Positions 10,942-20,753 are shown, counted from the first letter of the stretch. The stretch: 64,000 nt of DNA from Sphingobacterium alkalisoli (GCF_005049105.1 NZ_SUKA01000001.1:1426001-1490000); one strand, 5' to 3'. Numbers and translations are program-made. Notes: generated by a model not told the origin, from the letters alone.

Positions 10942-11583
10942 TTATTTTTTGATCCAGCTCAACAATTGCTTACTTCGATCAGCTAGCCACGAATAATCGG
11001 TAGCGCCTAGTGGTTCTTGGAATAACTTGGAACCAAGACCAACAGAGTATACTCCTGCATCAAACCATTCCTGAATATTTTTTTCTTCTACGTCAACACC
11101 ACCTGTAGGCATGAATTTCACCTTAGGAAACAAAGGTTTGATCGCTTTTAAAAATTTTGGACCAAGCGTGTCTCCAGGGAATAATTTAACAAGTGGGGCT
11201 CCCAGTTTTTCTGCGACAGCGATTTCAGAAGGCGTCATACAGCCCGGAATCCATAAAATGCCCTTATCTAATGTTTCTCGAGCTATACTTGGTTCAATAA
11301 TAGGACTTACAATAAATTCCGCGCCAATCGCTAAAAAGTTTTTCGCTTGTTCCACATTTTTTATCGTTCCTATGCCTAGTACCAACCCAGGTAGATGTGA
11401 CTTCTTATAGTCCAATAATATCTTGAAGTTTTCCAAAGCTTTTTCACCTCGATTTACAAATTCGAAAACACGAATTCCACCATCATAAGCAGCCTTAACG
11501 ATTTCAATACATTTTGTGCTGTCATCATGATAATAAACCGGTATTACAGGGTATTTATTGATTGTTTCTAATATATCGTTCAT
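10942..11583 (-). CDS. eda: 2-dehydro-3-deoxy-phosphogluconate (KDPG/KHG) aldolase
   Basis: The 213-residue protein is a class I aldolase with a TIM-barrel fold. It splits 2-keto-3-deoxy-6-phosphogluconate into pyruvate and glyceraldehyde-3-phosphate in the cytoplasm. The motif PLVKLFPGDTLGPKFLKAI contains the Schiff-base lysine, followed by the phosphate-binding FMPTGGVD. GIGTIKNVEQAKNFLAIGAEFIVSP is the typical central part. It lies 2 bases after the KDG kinase gene on the same strand, so both are one transcript, completing the lower half of the hexuronate pathway. Confidence 0.95.
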   Translation of the reverse strand: MNDILETINKYPVIPVYYHDDSTKCIEIVKAAYDGGIRVFEFVNRGEKALENFKILLDYKKSHLPGLVLGIGTIKNVEQAKNFLAIGAEFIVSPIIEPSIARETLDKGILWIPGCMTPSEIAVAEKLGAPLVKLFPGDTLGPKFLKAIKPLFPKVKFMPTGGVDVEEKNIQEWFDAGVYSVGLGSKLFQEPLGATDYSWLADRSKQLLSWIKK

Positions 11584-11585
11584 AA

Positions 11586-12578
11586 TTAATTAAATTTTCC
11601 GTTTCCAAAATCACCTTCCACAAATAGTTTTTGATATCCTGCGCCCGTGGCTATTTCGATTATTTGCTGAGGATCAGATGTGTTTTTCAGCGCATGAATA
11701 AATCCTGCCATAAATGCATCACCACTTCCTATGCGATCGATAACCGCATTAGTTTCATATATTTTAGAGATACTATTATCTTCTCTTGAATGATAGGTTC
11801 CGTAGAAAAGATTGTGTGTAGGATTATCCATAAAACGATAGGTATTGGCGATATGTTTTACTTTAGGAAATTTATCGAATATATCCTTTGCTGATTTTAC
11901 TGCATATTCATAATACGTTTGAATCTCGGTTTCGCGGTTCAGCGACTCATCAATAGATGTTCCTAGCATTTTATTTGCTGCCCAAATATTGCCCATTACT
12001 ACATCACAGTATTCAACCAGTTGTGGCATTATTTCAATAGGTTGTTTACCATATTGCCAGAGCTTACTCCTGTAATTTAAATCTACTGAAATGGTGATAT
12101 TTCTTGAACTTGCTTCTTTCAATAATTGATAGGTTAATGAAGCCATCTGTTCATTAAGAGCAGGTGTTAGGGCAGTCCAATGCAACCAATCTATATTTTC
12201 CAATAATGTTCCGTAATCGATGTCTTCTGGACGAAGCTGGCTAAAACTTGAATACTTTCGATCATATATTACTTCTCCTTTGGTAAGGCCGTTGGCAGAT
12301 AGCAGAATATACGAGCCAATCCTATCTCCGATTTTGGAGACTTTACACGTGTCCACATTAGATTCGTGGAGTATAGCTATAATTTCGGAAGAAAGTGGAT
12401 TGTCGGGAAAAGCACTGTAATAAGAAGTTTTTGTCCCCATTTGCGCTAACGATACAGCTACATTTGCTTCTGAACCTCCTGGATACAATCTGGATAAATT
12501 ATTGCCTTTCTCAAAAAAGGAATTGCCTACAGCTTGTTGTCTGATTAATATTTCTCCAAAAGATAATACACTTTTCAT
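11586..12578 (-). CDS. kdgK: 2-dehydro-3-deoxygluconate kinase (PfkB family)
   Basis: A 330-residue ribokinase/PfkB-family sugar kinase. The substrate-binding GGSEANVAVSLAQMG stands near residue 34. The C-terminal signature DRIGSGDAFMAGF holds the anion hole and catalytic Asp (a variant of DTxGAGD). In this setting it phosphorylates KDG to KDPG, the substrate of the aldolase made by the next gene. It is divergent from the mannonate oxidoreductase gene across a 157-base gap with a long inverted repeat. Assignment to KDG rather than another sugar rests on the neighbours. Confidence 0.9.
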   Translation of the reverse strand: MKSVLSFGEILIRQQAVGNSFFEKGNNLSRLYPGGSEANVAVSLAQMGTKTSYYSAFPDNPLSSEIIAILHESNVDTCKVSKIGDRIGSYILLSANGLTKGEVIYDRKYSSFSQLRPEDIDYGTLLENIDWLHWTALTPALNEQMASLTYQLLKEASSRNITISVDLNYRSKLWQYGKQPIEIMPQLVEYCDVVMGNIWAANKMLGTSIDESLNRETEIQTYYEYAVKSAKDIFDKFPKVKHIANTYRFMDNPTHNLFYGTYHSREDNSISKIYETNAVIDRIGSGDAFMAGFIHALKNTSDPQQIIEIATGAGYQKLFVEGDFGNGKFN

Positions 12579-12601
12579 TACAATGGTTTTGATTAATGCT
12601 C

Positions 12602-12674
12602 TAAAATACGATTTAACTGTGATAAATAGGAGACTGCTGATACATAAATTTACCGCAATCGTTATCGTATTTTA
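12602..12674. promoter_or_regulatory. Inverted-repeat operator candidate between kdgK and the uxu genes
   Basis: TAAAATACGAT at 12602-12612 is repeated as its exact reverse complement at 12664-12674, 51 bases apart, inside the divergent promoter region. A regulator such as the LacI-family protein encoded at the end of the island could bind both arms and control both directions. Only a weak -7-like box (TTGCTTTG, 12705-12712) is seen for the plus-strand genes. Confidence 0.45.
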
Positions 12675-12735
12675 CGTTCATTTATTGTTGTTTTTTTGGG
12701 TATCTTGCTTTGATAAAATTATAAACAGTTGTTAA

Positions 12736-13557
12736 ATGAGCGTTTTAGATAAATTTTCCTTGAAGGGAAAGGTAATAATAGTCACTGGAGGTACGGGTGT
12801 TTTAGGGAAATCTTTTGTAAAGGCACTTGCAGAAGCAAAGGCTAAAGTGTGTATTATTGGTCGTGATCAAGCGCGTGCAGACGAGCGAGTACGGTTAGTG
12901 GAGACATTTGGTAGCGAGGGACTTGCTATTGTAGGCGATGTAATGGACGAGCAGTCCATGATAGTCGCCAGAGAGCAGATACTGGAAAAATGGGGGACAA
13001 TAGATGGCTTGGTAAATGCTGCAGGAGGCAATATTCAAGGTGCAACAATTGCTCCGGAACAAGATCTCTTCGCCTCAAATATACAAGATACGATTAAAGC
13101 TATTGAACTAAACTTGTTTGGTACCATTATTCCAACTCATGTTTTTGGGAAGGTAATTGCAGAGAATGGCAAAGGTTCTATTATTAATATAGGATCGTTA
13201 TCTTCAAGTCAGGCTATTACCCGTGTGCTGGGTTATACGGTAGCCAAAAACGGAGTTATTGGATTTACCAAATGGATGGCAACTGAATTAGCACTCCGGT
13301 ATGGAGATAAGATTAGAGTAAACGCGATTGCTCCTGGGGTATTTTTGACCGAACAAAACAGGGCGTTACTTACCAACACGGATGGGACATACACTTCCCG
13401 CGCGCAAAAATTCATCAATGGAACACCTTTTACGAGGCTAGGAGATCCATCTGAGCTGGAGGGTACGTTGGTTTATTTATTGAGTGATGCGTCATCCTTT
13501 GTTTCAGGAGAAACTGTCTACGTCGATGGGGGATTTAATGCGTGGAGTGGAGTTTAA
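12736..13557 (+). CDS. SDR-family D-mannonate oxidoreductase (UxuB-like)
   Basis: A 273-residue classical short-chain dehydrogenase. It has the nucleotide-binding GGTGVLG near residue 18, the NAAGG motif near residue 94, and the catalytic Ser with YTVAK (Tyr and Lys) near residue 170. It ends with SGETVYVDGGFNAWSGV, typical of SDR-type fructuronate reductases. Expected reaction: D-fructuronate to D-mannonate with NAD(P)H. It lies 40 bases before uxuA, so this step and the dehydratase are co-expressed. The substrate is inferred from uxuA, kdgK and eda; the fold is certain. Confidence 0.88.
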   Translation: MSVLDKFSLKGKVIIVTGGTGVLGKSFVKALAEAKAKVCIIGRDQARADERVRLVETFGSEGLAIVGDVMDEQSMIVAREQILEKWGTIDGLVNAAGGNIQGATIAPEQDLFASNIQDTIKAIELNLFGTIIPTHVFGKVIAENGKGSIINIGSLSSSQAITRVLGYTVAKNGVIGFTKWMATELALRYGDKIRVNAIAPGVFLTEQNRALLTNTDGTYTSRAQKFINGTPFTRLGDPSELEGTLVYLLSDASSFVSGETVYVDGGFNAWSGV

Positions 13558-13597
13558 GAAGTTGCTTAAGAACAATACAAAAAAACAAAATAGTTGA

Positions 13598-14767
13598 ATG
13601 AAAAATAGATTTGAACAAACTTGGAGATGGTATGGCCCTAGTGATTCGGTCAGTCTACAAGATGTAAAACAAGCTGGAGCTACAGGGATCGTCACTGCTT
13701 TACACCATATAACGCATGGAGATGTGTGGCCTGTGGAAGATATTCAGGAACGGAAGAGAATCATCGAAGAATCTGGACTGAAATGGTCTGTTGTCGAAAG
13801 TGTTCCAGTGCACGAAGCTATCAAGACAAGAAGAAGTGATGCAGCACAGTATATCGAAAATTATAAGCAATCGCTACGCAATCTTGCCTCTTGCGGTATA
13901 CACATCGTGACATATAATTTTATGCCGGTACTGGACTGGACTAGAACTAAACTGGACCTGGAACTTACAAATGGTGCAAAAGCACTTTACTTTAATTGGA
14001 CCGATTTGGCCGCGTTCGATCTCTATATCTTGAAAAGAGAGCATGCAGAAAAGGATTATCCACACGAGATCGTCGAAGAGGCAAAAAGACGTTTTGAAGG
14101 ATTTACGGCGGCCGATATAGAAGATTTAAATAGAGTTATCCTAATGGGGATTCCAAGTGAGAAAGATATTAGTCTAGAAGATCTTCACGCAAGCCTTGAA
14201 ATATATAAAGAGATTGGATTCGACGGATTACTTAATAATCTTCTTTGGTTTTTGAATGAAATCGCTGAAGTATGCGAGGAAAATAATATTAAGATGGCGA
14301 TACATCCGGACGATCCTCCTTATCCGATATTAGGTTTACCAAGGATTGCCTCAAATAAACAGGATTATCTGAATATCATTAATGGATTGGACAGGAGCTT
14401 TAACGGGGTTTGTTTTTGCACAGGTTCATTGGGCGCAGGAATAAACAATAATGTTCCTGAGATTGCAGAAGCATTAAAACACCGTGTACATTTTGCACAC
14501 TTCCGCAATGTGAAAAAGGATGAGCAGGGTAATTTCTATGAAGCAGACCATTTGGACGGTGATGTAGATATGGCCGCTGTCTTAAATATCTTTATCGATG
14601 AAAACCAGAAGAGAGAACAGCCTATTCCATTTAGACCTGACCATGGTCACCAAATGTTGGATGATTTGCAAAAAGTAACGAATCCAGGGTATTCAGCAAT
14701 AGGTCGATTAAAGGGTTTAGCTGAAATTCGTGGACTGGAATTAGGAATTATTAGCTCAAAACCTTAA
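13598..14767 (+). CDS. uxuA: Mannonate dehydratase
   Basis: The 389-residue protein begins MKNRFEQTWRWYGPSDSVSL, a characteristic UxuA N terminus. HPDDPPYPILGLPRI and GVCFCTGSLGAG carry the His and Cys metal ligands of this xylose-isomerase-like barrel, and RPDHGHQML near the C terminus is also conserved. It dehydrates D-mannonate to 2-keto-3-deoxygluconate, feeding kdgK. It lies between the SDR oxidoreductase and the transporter on the same strand with short gaps, consistent with one operon. Confidence 0.96.
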   Translation: MKNRFEQTWRWYGPSDSVSLQDVKQAGATGIVTALHHITHGDVWPVEDIQERKRIIEESGLKWSVVESVPVHEAIKTRRSDAAQYIENYKQSLRNLASCGIHIVTYNFMPVLDWTRTKLDLELTNGAKALYFNWTDLAAFDLYILKREHAEKDYPHEIVEEAKRRFEGFTAADIEDLNRVILMGIPSEKDISLEDLHASLEIYKEIGFDGLLNNLLWFLNEIAEVCEENNIKMAIHPDDPPYPILGLPRIASNKQDYLNIINGLDRSFNGVCFCTGSLGAGINNNVPEIAEALKHRVHFAHFRNVKKDEQGNFYEADHLDGDVDMAAVLNIFIDENQKREQPIPFRPDHGHQMLDDLQKVTNPGYSAIGRLKGLAEIRGLELGIISSKP

Positions 14768-14802
14768 CTTTAATATTTACTAAACCTTGTTATATAAACT
14801 TT

Positions 14803-16245
14803 ATGAAGTCTAATTCAATGAGCAAGTATAGGTGGTCAATTTGCGCCTTGCTTTTTTTTGCTACTACTATTAACTATTTAGATCGGCAGGTACTGTCCTT
14901 GACCTGGAAAGATTTTATCGCTCCGGAATTTCATTGGACGAACAATGATTATGGTAATATTACCGCTTTGTTTTCTATTTTTTACGCTGTAAGTATGCTT
15001 TTTGCGGGTCGATTCGTCGATTGGATGGATACAAAAAAAGGATTTTTATGGGCAATAGGAGTGTGGTCGGTAGGTGCTGTTATCCACGCTTTTTGCGGAA
15101 TCGCAACTTCTGGTATCGTCGCAGGTGAATGGTTTGTAGGATTTGAAGGTGCCCGAGAAGCTATTGGGCAAGTCCAAGACGTTGGTCGAGTAATCAATGT
15201 CAGCGTGGTGCTATTTATTTTTGCACGTCTAGTCCTTGCAATCGGTGAGGCCGGTAATTTTCCTGCTGCAATCAAAGCTACCGCAGAGTATTTTCCTAAG
15301 AAAGATAGAGCTTACTCTACCAGTATATTTAATGCAGGAGCAACTGTAGGCGCTTTAGTTGCCCCTTTGACAATACCGCTGATTGCAAAATTATGGGGAT
15401 GGGAGATGTCCTTTATCATAATCGGTGGATTGGGTTTTGTCTGGATGGGCTTTTGGATTTTCATGTATGATAAACCGGAAGGAAATCCGAGAGTAAACGA
15501 GGCAGAGTTAAATTATATTCAGCAAGACAATACGCTAGAAGAAAATGCTGATTTGAATGCAAAGAAGAAGATGGAGAGGGTCTCCATTTTATCTTGTTTG
15601 AAACATAGGCAAACATGGGCATTCGCTTTTGGTAAATTTATGACAGACGGTGTCTGGTGGTTTTTCTTATTTTGGATGCCAGCTTACTTGAGTTCTGTCT
15701 ATGATATTAAATCCTCCGATTTTGAAGGTCAACTTGCTGTTTTCGTCCTTTATGCAATTACGCTTTTATCGATTATAGGCGGTTGGTTGCCTACCTATTT
15801 CGTGGAAAAGCTGGGAATGAATCCGTACGCTGGTCGTATGAAGGCCATGTTGATCTTTGCATTCCTTCCGCTTGTGGTTATGCTAGCGCAGCCTTTAGGA
15901 CATCTTAGTTATTGGTTTCCTGTAGTCTTAATTGGTATAGGCGGTGCGGCGCATCAAGCGTGGTCTGCAAATATCTTCTCTACAGTAGGCGATATGTTTC
16001 CTAAGAAAGCAATTGCTACGGTGACGGGGATTGGCGGACTTGCTGGTGGTATTGGAGCTTTTATAATAAACAAGTCTTCGGGTATGCTCTTCGACTTTGC
16101 AGGTCGTACTAATATGCAATTTATGGGATTTCGAGGCGAAGAAGCCGGTTATTTTATTATATTCTCGATTTGCGGAATAGCGTATCTTATTGCTTGGACA
16201 GTAATGCGAGCTTTAGTGCCTAAGATGAAATTGGTACAGATGTAA
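14803..16245 (+). CDS. exuT: MFS transporter, probable hexuronate permease (ExuT-like)
   Basis: A 480-residue major facilitator of the anion:cation symporter family. It begins with RWSICALLFFATTINYLDRQVLSL, whose NYLDRQ is the hallmark of ExuT/GudP-type transporters, and twelve hydrophobic segments can be traced. A non-standard stretch near residues 100-140 lengthens the loop after the third helix. It lies 35 bases after uxuA and is the last plus-strand gene of the operon. The likely substrates are galacturonate or glucuronate, by context. It ends 3 bases from the convergent regulator gene. Confidence 0.88.
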   Translation: MKSNSMSKYRWSICALLFFATTINYLDRQVLSLTWKDFIAPEFHWTNNDYGNITALFSIFYAVSMLFAGRFVDWMDTKKGFLWAIGVWSVGAVIHAFCGIATSGIVAGEWFVGFEGAREAIGQVQDVGRVINVSVVLFIFARLVLAIGEAGNFPAAIKATAEYFPKKDRAYSTSIFNAGATVGALVAPLTIPLIAKLWGWEMSFIIIGGLGFVWMGFWIFMYDKPEGNPRVNEAELNYIQQDNTLEENADLNAKKKMERVSILSCLKHRQTWAFAFGKFMTDGVWWFFLFWMPAYLSSVYDIKSSDFEGQLAVFVLYAITLLSIIGGWLPTYFVEKLGMNPYAGRMKAMLIFAFLPLVVMLAQPLGHLSYWFPVVLIGIGGAAHQAWSANIFSTVGDMFPKKAIATVTGIGGLAGGIGAFIINKSSGMLFDFAGRTNMQFMGFRGEEAGYFIIFSICGIAYLIAWTVMRALVPKMKLVQM

Positions 16246-16248
16246 GTT

Positions 16249-17292
16249 TTAAGAGCTTAAATCTGTTGATTTTCGAAGTTGAATAGATGAATCAAGCTTA
16301 AACTCTTGAAAGTCTATTTGACTTCGATTTTTTTTGTTAGCTATAAGCTTAATTAGCATTTCTATAGACAAGGAGGCAATTTCTGCGGTAGGTTGCCTAA
16401 TTGTAGATAGTGCAGGATTAAGACTGTTTGCGATCTCTGTATTTGCAAAACCTATCACTGCTAATTCTGCAGGTACTTGAATTTCTAAATCCGCCAATAT
16501 TCCCAATACGCGAGTAGTCAGTGTGTCCGTTGTGCCGAAAATAGCGTTTGGCGCGGTGGCGCGATCCTGCATTAAATAGGCTATTTTTTCTTTTAGATCG
16601 TTATCAAATTCTTCAAAACTATTGTTGTAATTGCAGTAAACTATATAGTTTTGATTTACTTCTATGCTATTTCTTTTAAGGGCTTCTTCATAGCCAGCAA
16701 GTCTTTGTTTCGTAACGCCGATATTTTTTCCGCAAAGAATAACAATTTTTTTTCGTCCTCCTTTTATTAGTTCTTCAGTAGCATTGAAACCACTTTGAAA
16801 GTTATTAACACCTATCTTATAGGTGTCGAGATCGTAGTTGATTCGATCAAAGATAATAACAGGACAGGTGCTCTCATGTATCTTTTTCAATAACTCTATG
16901 TTAGATGTTTCATGAGCGGGGGAAATAATAATACCATCTATTCCTTGATTCAAAAGAGCCTTTATCGCCTTTGTCTCTATTTCTTCAGAGTCTTTGCTCT
17001 GCATAATGATTAAGTTGAAATTATGTTGGCTTGCATAATTGTGGAGGTTCTCAATTATCTGACTATGGAAGGGATTACCTATAGAAGGCAATATAACACC
17101 AATACTATTAGATCGACCAAGTTTCAGGTATTTAGCTAAAGGGTTTGGTTGGTAATTACGTTCTTGCGCAAATTTCTTTACGATTTTCTTGGTAGCATCG
17201 CTTATTTCATGGCTGTCGTTTAAAGCTTTGGAAACGGTAGACACAGACATGTTCAAAACTTTGGCCAACTCCTTAAGTGTTACCTTATTCAT
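16249..17292 (-). CDS. LacI-family transcriptional regulator
   Basis: The 347-residue protein begins with a LacI helix-turn-helix (VTLKELAKVLNMSVSTVSKA, residues 4-23), then the hinge helix region QPNPLAKYLKLGRS and a periplasmic-binding-protein-like effector domain (SIGVILPSIGNPFHSQI). It most likely controls the adjacent hexuronate genes. An inverted repeat overlapping its own -7 box suggests autoregulation. It is convergent with the transporter gene, separated by 3 bases and without a clear terminator between them. Confidence 0.92.
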   Translation of the reverse strand: MNKVTLKELAKVLNMSVSTVSKALNDSHEISDATKKIVKKFAQERNYQPNPLAKYLKLGRSNSIGVILPSIGNPFHSQIIENLHNYASQHNFNLIIMQSKDSEEIETKAIKALLNQGIDGIIISPAHETSNIELLKKIHESTCPVIIFDRINYDLDTYKIGVNNFQSGFNATEELIKGGRKKIVILCGKNIGVTKQRLAGYEEALKRNSIEVNQNYIVYCNYNNSFEEFDNDLKEKIAYLMQDRATAPNAIFGTTDTLTTRVLGILADLEIQVPAELAVIGFANTEIANSLNPALSTIRQPTAEIASLSIEMLIKLIANKKNRSQIDFQEFKLDSSIQLRKSTDLSS

Positions 17293-17319
17293 TTGTCAAA
17301 ATCTAATTTTTTAAAGGTA

Positions 17320-17341
17320 CAAAAATATCACTACGATATTT
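17320..17341 (-). promoter_or_regulatory. Promoter -7 box and overlapping operator of the LacI-type gene
   Basis: On the minus strand TATTTTTG (17320-17327) matches TAnnTTTG. It overlaps an inverted repeat with 7-base arms (17323-17329 and 17335-17341, 5-base centre), 31-49 bases upstream of the start codon. A repressor bound there would block the promoter. No good -33 box is visible. Confidence 0.45.
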
Positions 17342-17349
17342 CGCGTTAA

Positions 17350-17994
17350 TTACCGCAAGTCTACGACTTCGAAATCTGAATAGTTGTTCTTGTTAAATAC
17401 AAATTGTGAATTTGGAATTTGATGATTAACATAAAGGTTTTTGATCGTATACGTATATTTCGAACCCGATTTGTCATAAATGCTAACATCATGGATGTGT
17501 TTATTTTTATTTATACGCACCTTAATTTTAAAGTAGTTCTTTTTTGTGTCCAGAGGAGCCATTTCAATAACGGATAATGTATTTGATCCTACTTTTTCAT
17601 CAGACATTCCTATATATTTGAAGCCCGTTTTATAAAAAGTAAATAGATTGTTCGGGCCGATAGCATCTGTACTATTATCTGCGTCGGTTATTTGAATTTC
17701 TTTTTCTTCTCTCAAGACTGTCCATACAGAATGACCATCCGAGATAAGTTGTTGGTTTTGAAGTTTAATCTGATATTGATTTTTACCTTTATTTAGGTAT
17801 AATGTGCCTTGATCTGAATAGGATTTGTTGTCAGTGTCAGTGGCTAGAAAATCAAAATCGGCCTGTGCCGTTGTATAGCTGTCATACTTTTTTGCTACTG
17901 CATCCAGCATCTTTTTTGCACCAGCATCCGACTGGGCACTCGTATAAAGAGTAGCACAGGCGAATAATAGGACTAAAATATATCTCTTCATCAT
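17350..17994 (-). CDS. lolA: LolA-like outer-membrane lipoprotein carrier protein
   Basis: The 214-residue protein begins with a signal peptide (MMKRYILVLLFACATLYTSAQ). The mature part has the LolA-type beta pattern: DFLATDTDNKSYSDQGTLYLNKG early, then the SDGHSVWTVLREEKEIQI stretch. LolA carries lipoproteins through the periplasm from the inner-membrane LolCDE complex to the outer membrane. The start codon abuts the ftsK stop with no gap, so the two are co-transcribed, as often seen in Bacteroidota. Confidence 0.82.
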   Translation of the reverse strand: MMKRYILVLLFACATLYTSAQSDAGAKKMLDAVAKKYDSYTTAQADFDFLATDTDNKSYSDQGTLYLNKGKNQYQIKLQNQQLISDGHSVWTVLREEKEIQITDADNSTDAIGPNNLFTFYKTGFKYIGMSDEKVGSNTLSVIEMAPLDTKKNYFKIKVRINKNKHIHDVSIYDKSGSKYTYTIKNLYVNHQIPNSQFVFNKNNYSDFEVVDLR

Positions 17995-20610
17995 CTAATT
18001 TTGATTTCTTAATGTTTCTAAATATTGCTCTAATGAATATTCATCTGGATACAATACTTCTCTAGCTTTACTTCCTTCAAATGGGCCAACAATTCCAGCG
18101 GCTTCTAATTGATCGATGATTCGTCCTGCTCTATTATATCCCAACTTTAGCTTGCGCTGAATTAGGGATGTCGAACCTTGTTGGTGCATGACAATAAGTC
18201 GAGCAGCGTCTTCAAAAAGTTGGTCTCTATCGGACATATCAAAATCCATCGAGCCACTCCCTTCCCCAGATTCATCGACATATTCTGGAAGCATAAATGC
18301 CGACGGATATCCTCTTTGGCTTCCGATGAAATCAGATATTCCTTCAACTTCAGGCGTATCTACAAAAGCACACTGGATACGAATTAAATCACTTCCAGTC
18401 GATAGAAGCATATCCCCACGTCCAATAAGCTGATCGGCTCCTCCTGAATCCAAGATCGTTCGCGAATCAACCTTAGATAATACGCGAAACGCCAGACGCG
18501 CTGGAAAATTAGCTTTAATGGTACCTGTAATAATATTCACAGAAGGACGCTGCGTTGCGATTACTAAGTGAATACCTACTGCACGAGCCAACTGCGCTAA
18601 ACGGGCAATTGGAGTTTCAACCTCTTTTCCGGCTGTCATCATCAAATCTGCGAATTCATCAACAATAAGAACTATAAAGGGTAAGAATCGATGACCCTCC
18701 TCAGGGTTTAATCTACGATTGATAAATTTTACATTATATTCTTTTAAATTCCGTACTTGCCCATTTTTAAGCAGATCATAACGTTGATCCATTTCGATAC
18801 AAAGAGAATTAAGTGTATTGATTACTTTTTTTGTATCGGTAATAATAGCATCTTCCTCGCCGGGTAGTTTGGCAAGGAAATGACGTTCTATTTTTTTAAA
18901 GAGGGATAGCTCTACTTTTTTCGGATCTACTAATACAAATTTTAGTTCCGACGGATGCTTTTTATATAATAGAGACGTCAGAATAGCATTTATACCGACA
19001 GATTTACCTTGACCGGTAGCTCCTGCTACCAATAGGTGAGGCATCTTGGCCAAATCAGCGATGTAGACTTCATTAGAAATAGTCTTACCTAATGCAATGG
19101 GCAAATCCATGTCGGTCTTTTGAAATTTCTCCGTTGCTAGAACCGAACGCATAGAGACCATTTCAGGGTTACTATTGGGTACTTCAATACCAATTGTTCC
19201 TTTTCCAGGCATGGGGGCGATTATACGAATTCCTAATGCGGCTAAACTTAGCGCGATATCATCTTCCAGATTTTTTATCTTTGAGATACGGACGCCTGGT
19301 TTCGGGATTATTTCGTATAGAGTTACTGTAGGGCCGATGGTGGCTTTAATATGCTCGATTTCAATATTGTAGTTGCGCAATGTATCTACAATTTTATTTT
19401 TATTCGCTTCTAACTCGTATTGATTGATCGTTATTTTACCACTTCCATATTCTTTCAAAAGTTCGAGAGTCGGATACTGATAGCCTGAAAGATCAAGTTT
19501 TGGATCGTACTCTCCAAATTCCGCGACAAGGTCATTTGCTGTTATCGCTTTTTCTTCTTTTACCTCCGCTACACTTAAAACTGGTTCGTCGGGTTGTTTT
19601 GGAAGTTCAATTTCTAAAGGAGTATCCAACGAGAGTTCGATTTCCTGGCGATTAGGTTCCGTACTTTTCGGGGTATTCTGGGTGAAAGACGGTCTGCTAT
19701 CAAAATGCACGTTATCTGTCACTTCCTCTTCATCCAGCTCTTGCTCTTTGTAATTGTGTTCGAAACTTACATTAGGTATAACTGCTGTTTTAGCAGAAGA
19801 GACGGTAGGACTAGTTTTTATCGCGTTTTCTTTAAAGGAAGTTTTTTCGTTATCCTCTTCAACATCACCTCCATATCTGGATTTTTTTTCGGTTGTGTTT
19901 TCTTTAAAAAATGAGAAGTTGAGATCAAAATTATAAATCAATATAAGAACCGTAAGGTAAACAAATATCAACAAACCGGCCACGCCGAACTTGCCGATTT
20001 GTGCATTTAGTAACTGATTAGTCCAATATCCAAATTTTCCCTCCAGAATATGGGGTGTCTCTGCAATATAATCTTGGATAAAGCCCAATGTTACCGATAA
20101 GAAGATAATACCTAAAACTGAATATAGGAGTGTTTTCCAAATGGGAAGTATAGATTTACGGTATATCAGCTTATATCCTACTACGAAAAGCATTAAGATA
20201 AATATGAAAGAAGCTATTCCGAACCATTCATATATAAATTGATTGGATAATAGGGCGCCAAGTTTACCTAATTTATTTCGTACAACAGCTGTTTCTATTG
20301 TGTCATCTGTTATTTCTTCATTCGTGCTGAATAAGGTATTCCATCCTCCATTGCTAGTCGCGATATAACTTTGATCCTCTTTCCATGTAAATAGGTACGA
20401 AACGAAGGATACGGCAAATGCAAAGGCTGTTAATAATAACAGCAAACCAAGTATTTTCAGAATTTTGCGTTGACCCTCTGAAAAATCTATATTATCAAAT
20501 GATTTGACAAACGAATCTCTTTTTTTATAGGTGATTTTAGTAGAATCCTTGACCTCTTTAGAATTTCTAGATTGGCTACTATTTTTGAATGTATTTCCTT
20601 TATATGCCAT
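17995..20610 (-). CDS. ftsK: DNA translocase FtsK
   Basis: The 871-residue product begins MAYKGNTFKNSSQSRN. Four membrane segments occupy roughly the first 220 residues, followed by a low-complexity linker and the RecA-like motor with Walker A GATGQGKSVG, Walker B FIVLIVDEFADLM and the C-terminal winged-helix gamma domain (LKLGYNRAGRIIDQLEAAG). FtsK pumps chromosome ends through the septum and activates dif recombination. The open frame extends nine codons upstream to a TTG at 20637, but that TTG is inside a -7 promoter box, so the ATG at 20610 is the real start. Confidence 0.95.
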   Translation of the reverse strand: MAYKGNTFKNSSQSRNSKEVKDSTKITYKKRDSFVKSFDNIDFSEGQRKILKILGLLLLLTAFAFAVSFVSYLFTWKEDQSYIATSNGGWNTLFSTNEEITDDTIETAVVRNKLGKLGALLSNQFIYEWFGIASFIFILMLFVVGYKLIYRKSILPIWKTLLYSVLGIIFLSVTLGFIQDYIAETPHILEGKFGYWTNQLLNAQIGKFGVAGLLIFVYLTVLILIYNFDLNFSFFKENTTEKKSRYGGDVEEDNEKTSFKENAIKTSPTVSSAKTAVIPNVSFEHNYKEQELDEEEVTDNVHFDSRPSFTQNTPKSTEPNRQEIELSLDTPLEIELPKQPDEPVLSVAEVKEEKAITANDLVAEFGEYDPKLDLSGYQYPTLELLKEYGSGKITINQYELEANKNKIVDTLRNYNIEIEHIKATIGPTVTLYEIIPKPGVRISKIKNLEDDIALSLAALGIRIIAPMPGKGTIGIEVPNSNPEMVSMRSVLATEKFQKTDMDLPIALGKTISNEVYIADLAKMPHLLVAGATGQGKSVGINAILTSLLYKKHPSELKFVLVDPKKVELSLFKKIERHFLAKLPGEEDAIITDTKKVINTLNSLCIEMDQRYDLLKNGQVRNLKEYNVKFINRRLNPEEGHRFLPFIVLIVDEFADLMMTAGKEVETPIARLAQLARAVGIHLVIATQRPSVNIITGTIKANFPARLAFRVLSKVDSRTILDSGGADQLIGRGDMLLSTGSDLIRIQCAFVDTPEVEGISDFIGSQRGYPSAFMLPEYVDESGEGSGSMDFDMSDRDQLFEDAARLIVMHQQGSTSLIQRKLKLGYNRAGRIIDQLEAAGIVGPFEGSKAREVLYPDEYSLEQYLETLRNQN

Positions 20611-20634
20611 GAAAATGTGATAATTCTCTCCGTA

Positions 20635-20642
20635 CAAACTTA
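20635..20642 (-). promoter_or_regulatory. -7 promoter box for ftsK-lolA
   Basis: TAAGTTTG on the minus strand matches TAnnTTTG and would start transcription about 20 bases before the ftsK ATG. No convincing -33 TTTG is seen 19 bases upstream. Confidence 0.6.
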
Positions 20643-20753
20643 AAAAAAATAGCTATAAAAAGTGTGGTGTTAAAATGTATTTCTGTTAACTTGTAGCAAT
20701 TGTTCGCGCTACAACGTTTTTATTCATGTGTAATAATTACTCATATAAATTTT

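Noticed and set aside
15000..15300. A minus-strand 97-codon open frame inside the MFS transporter gene
   Set aside because: It is a shadow of the transporter's frame, with no promoter and unnatural composition.
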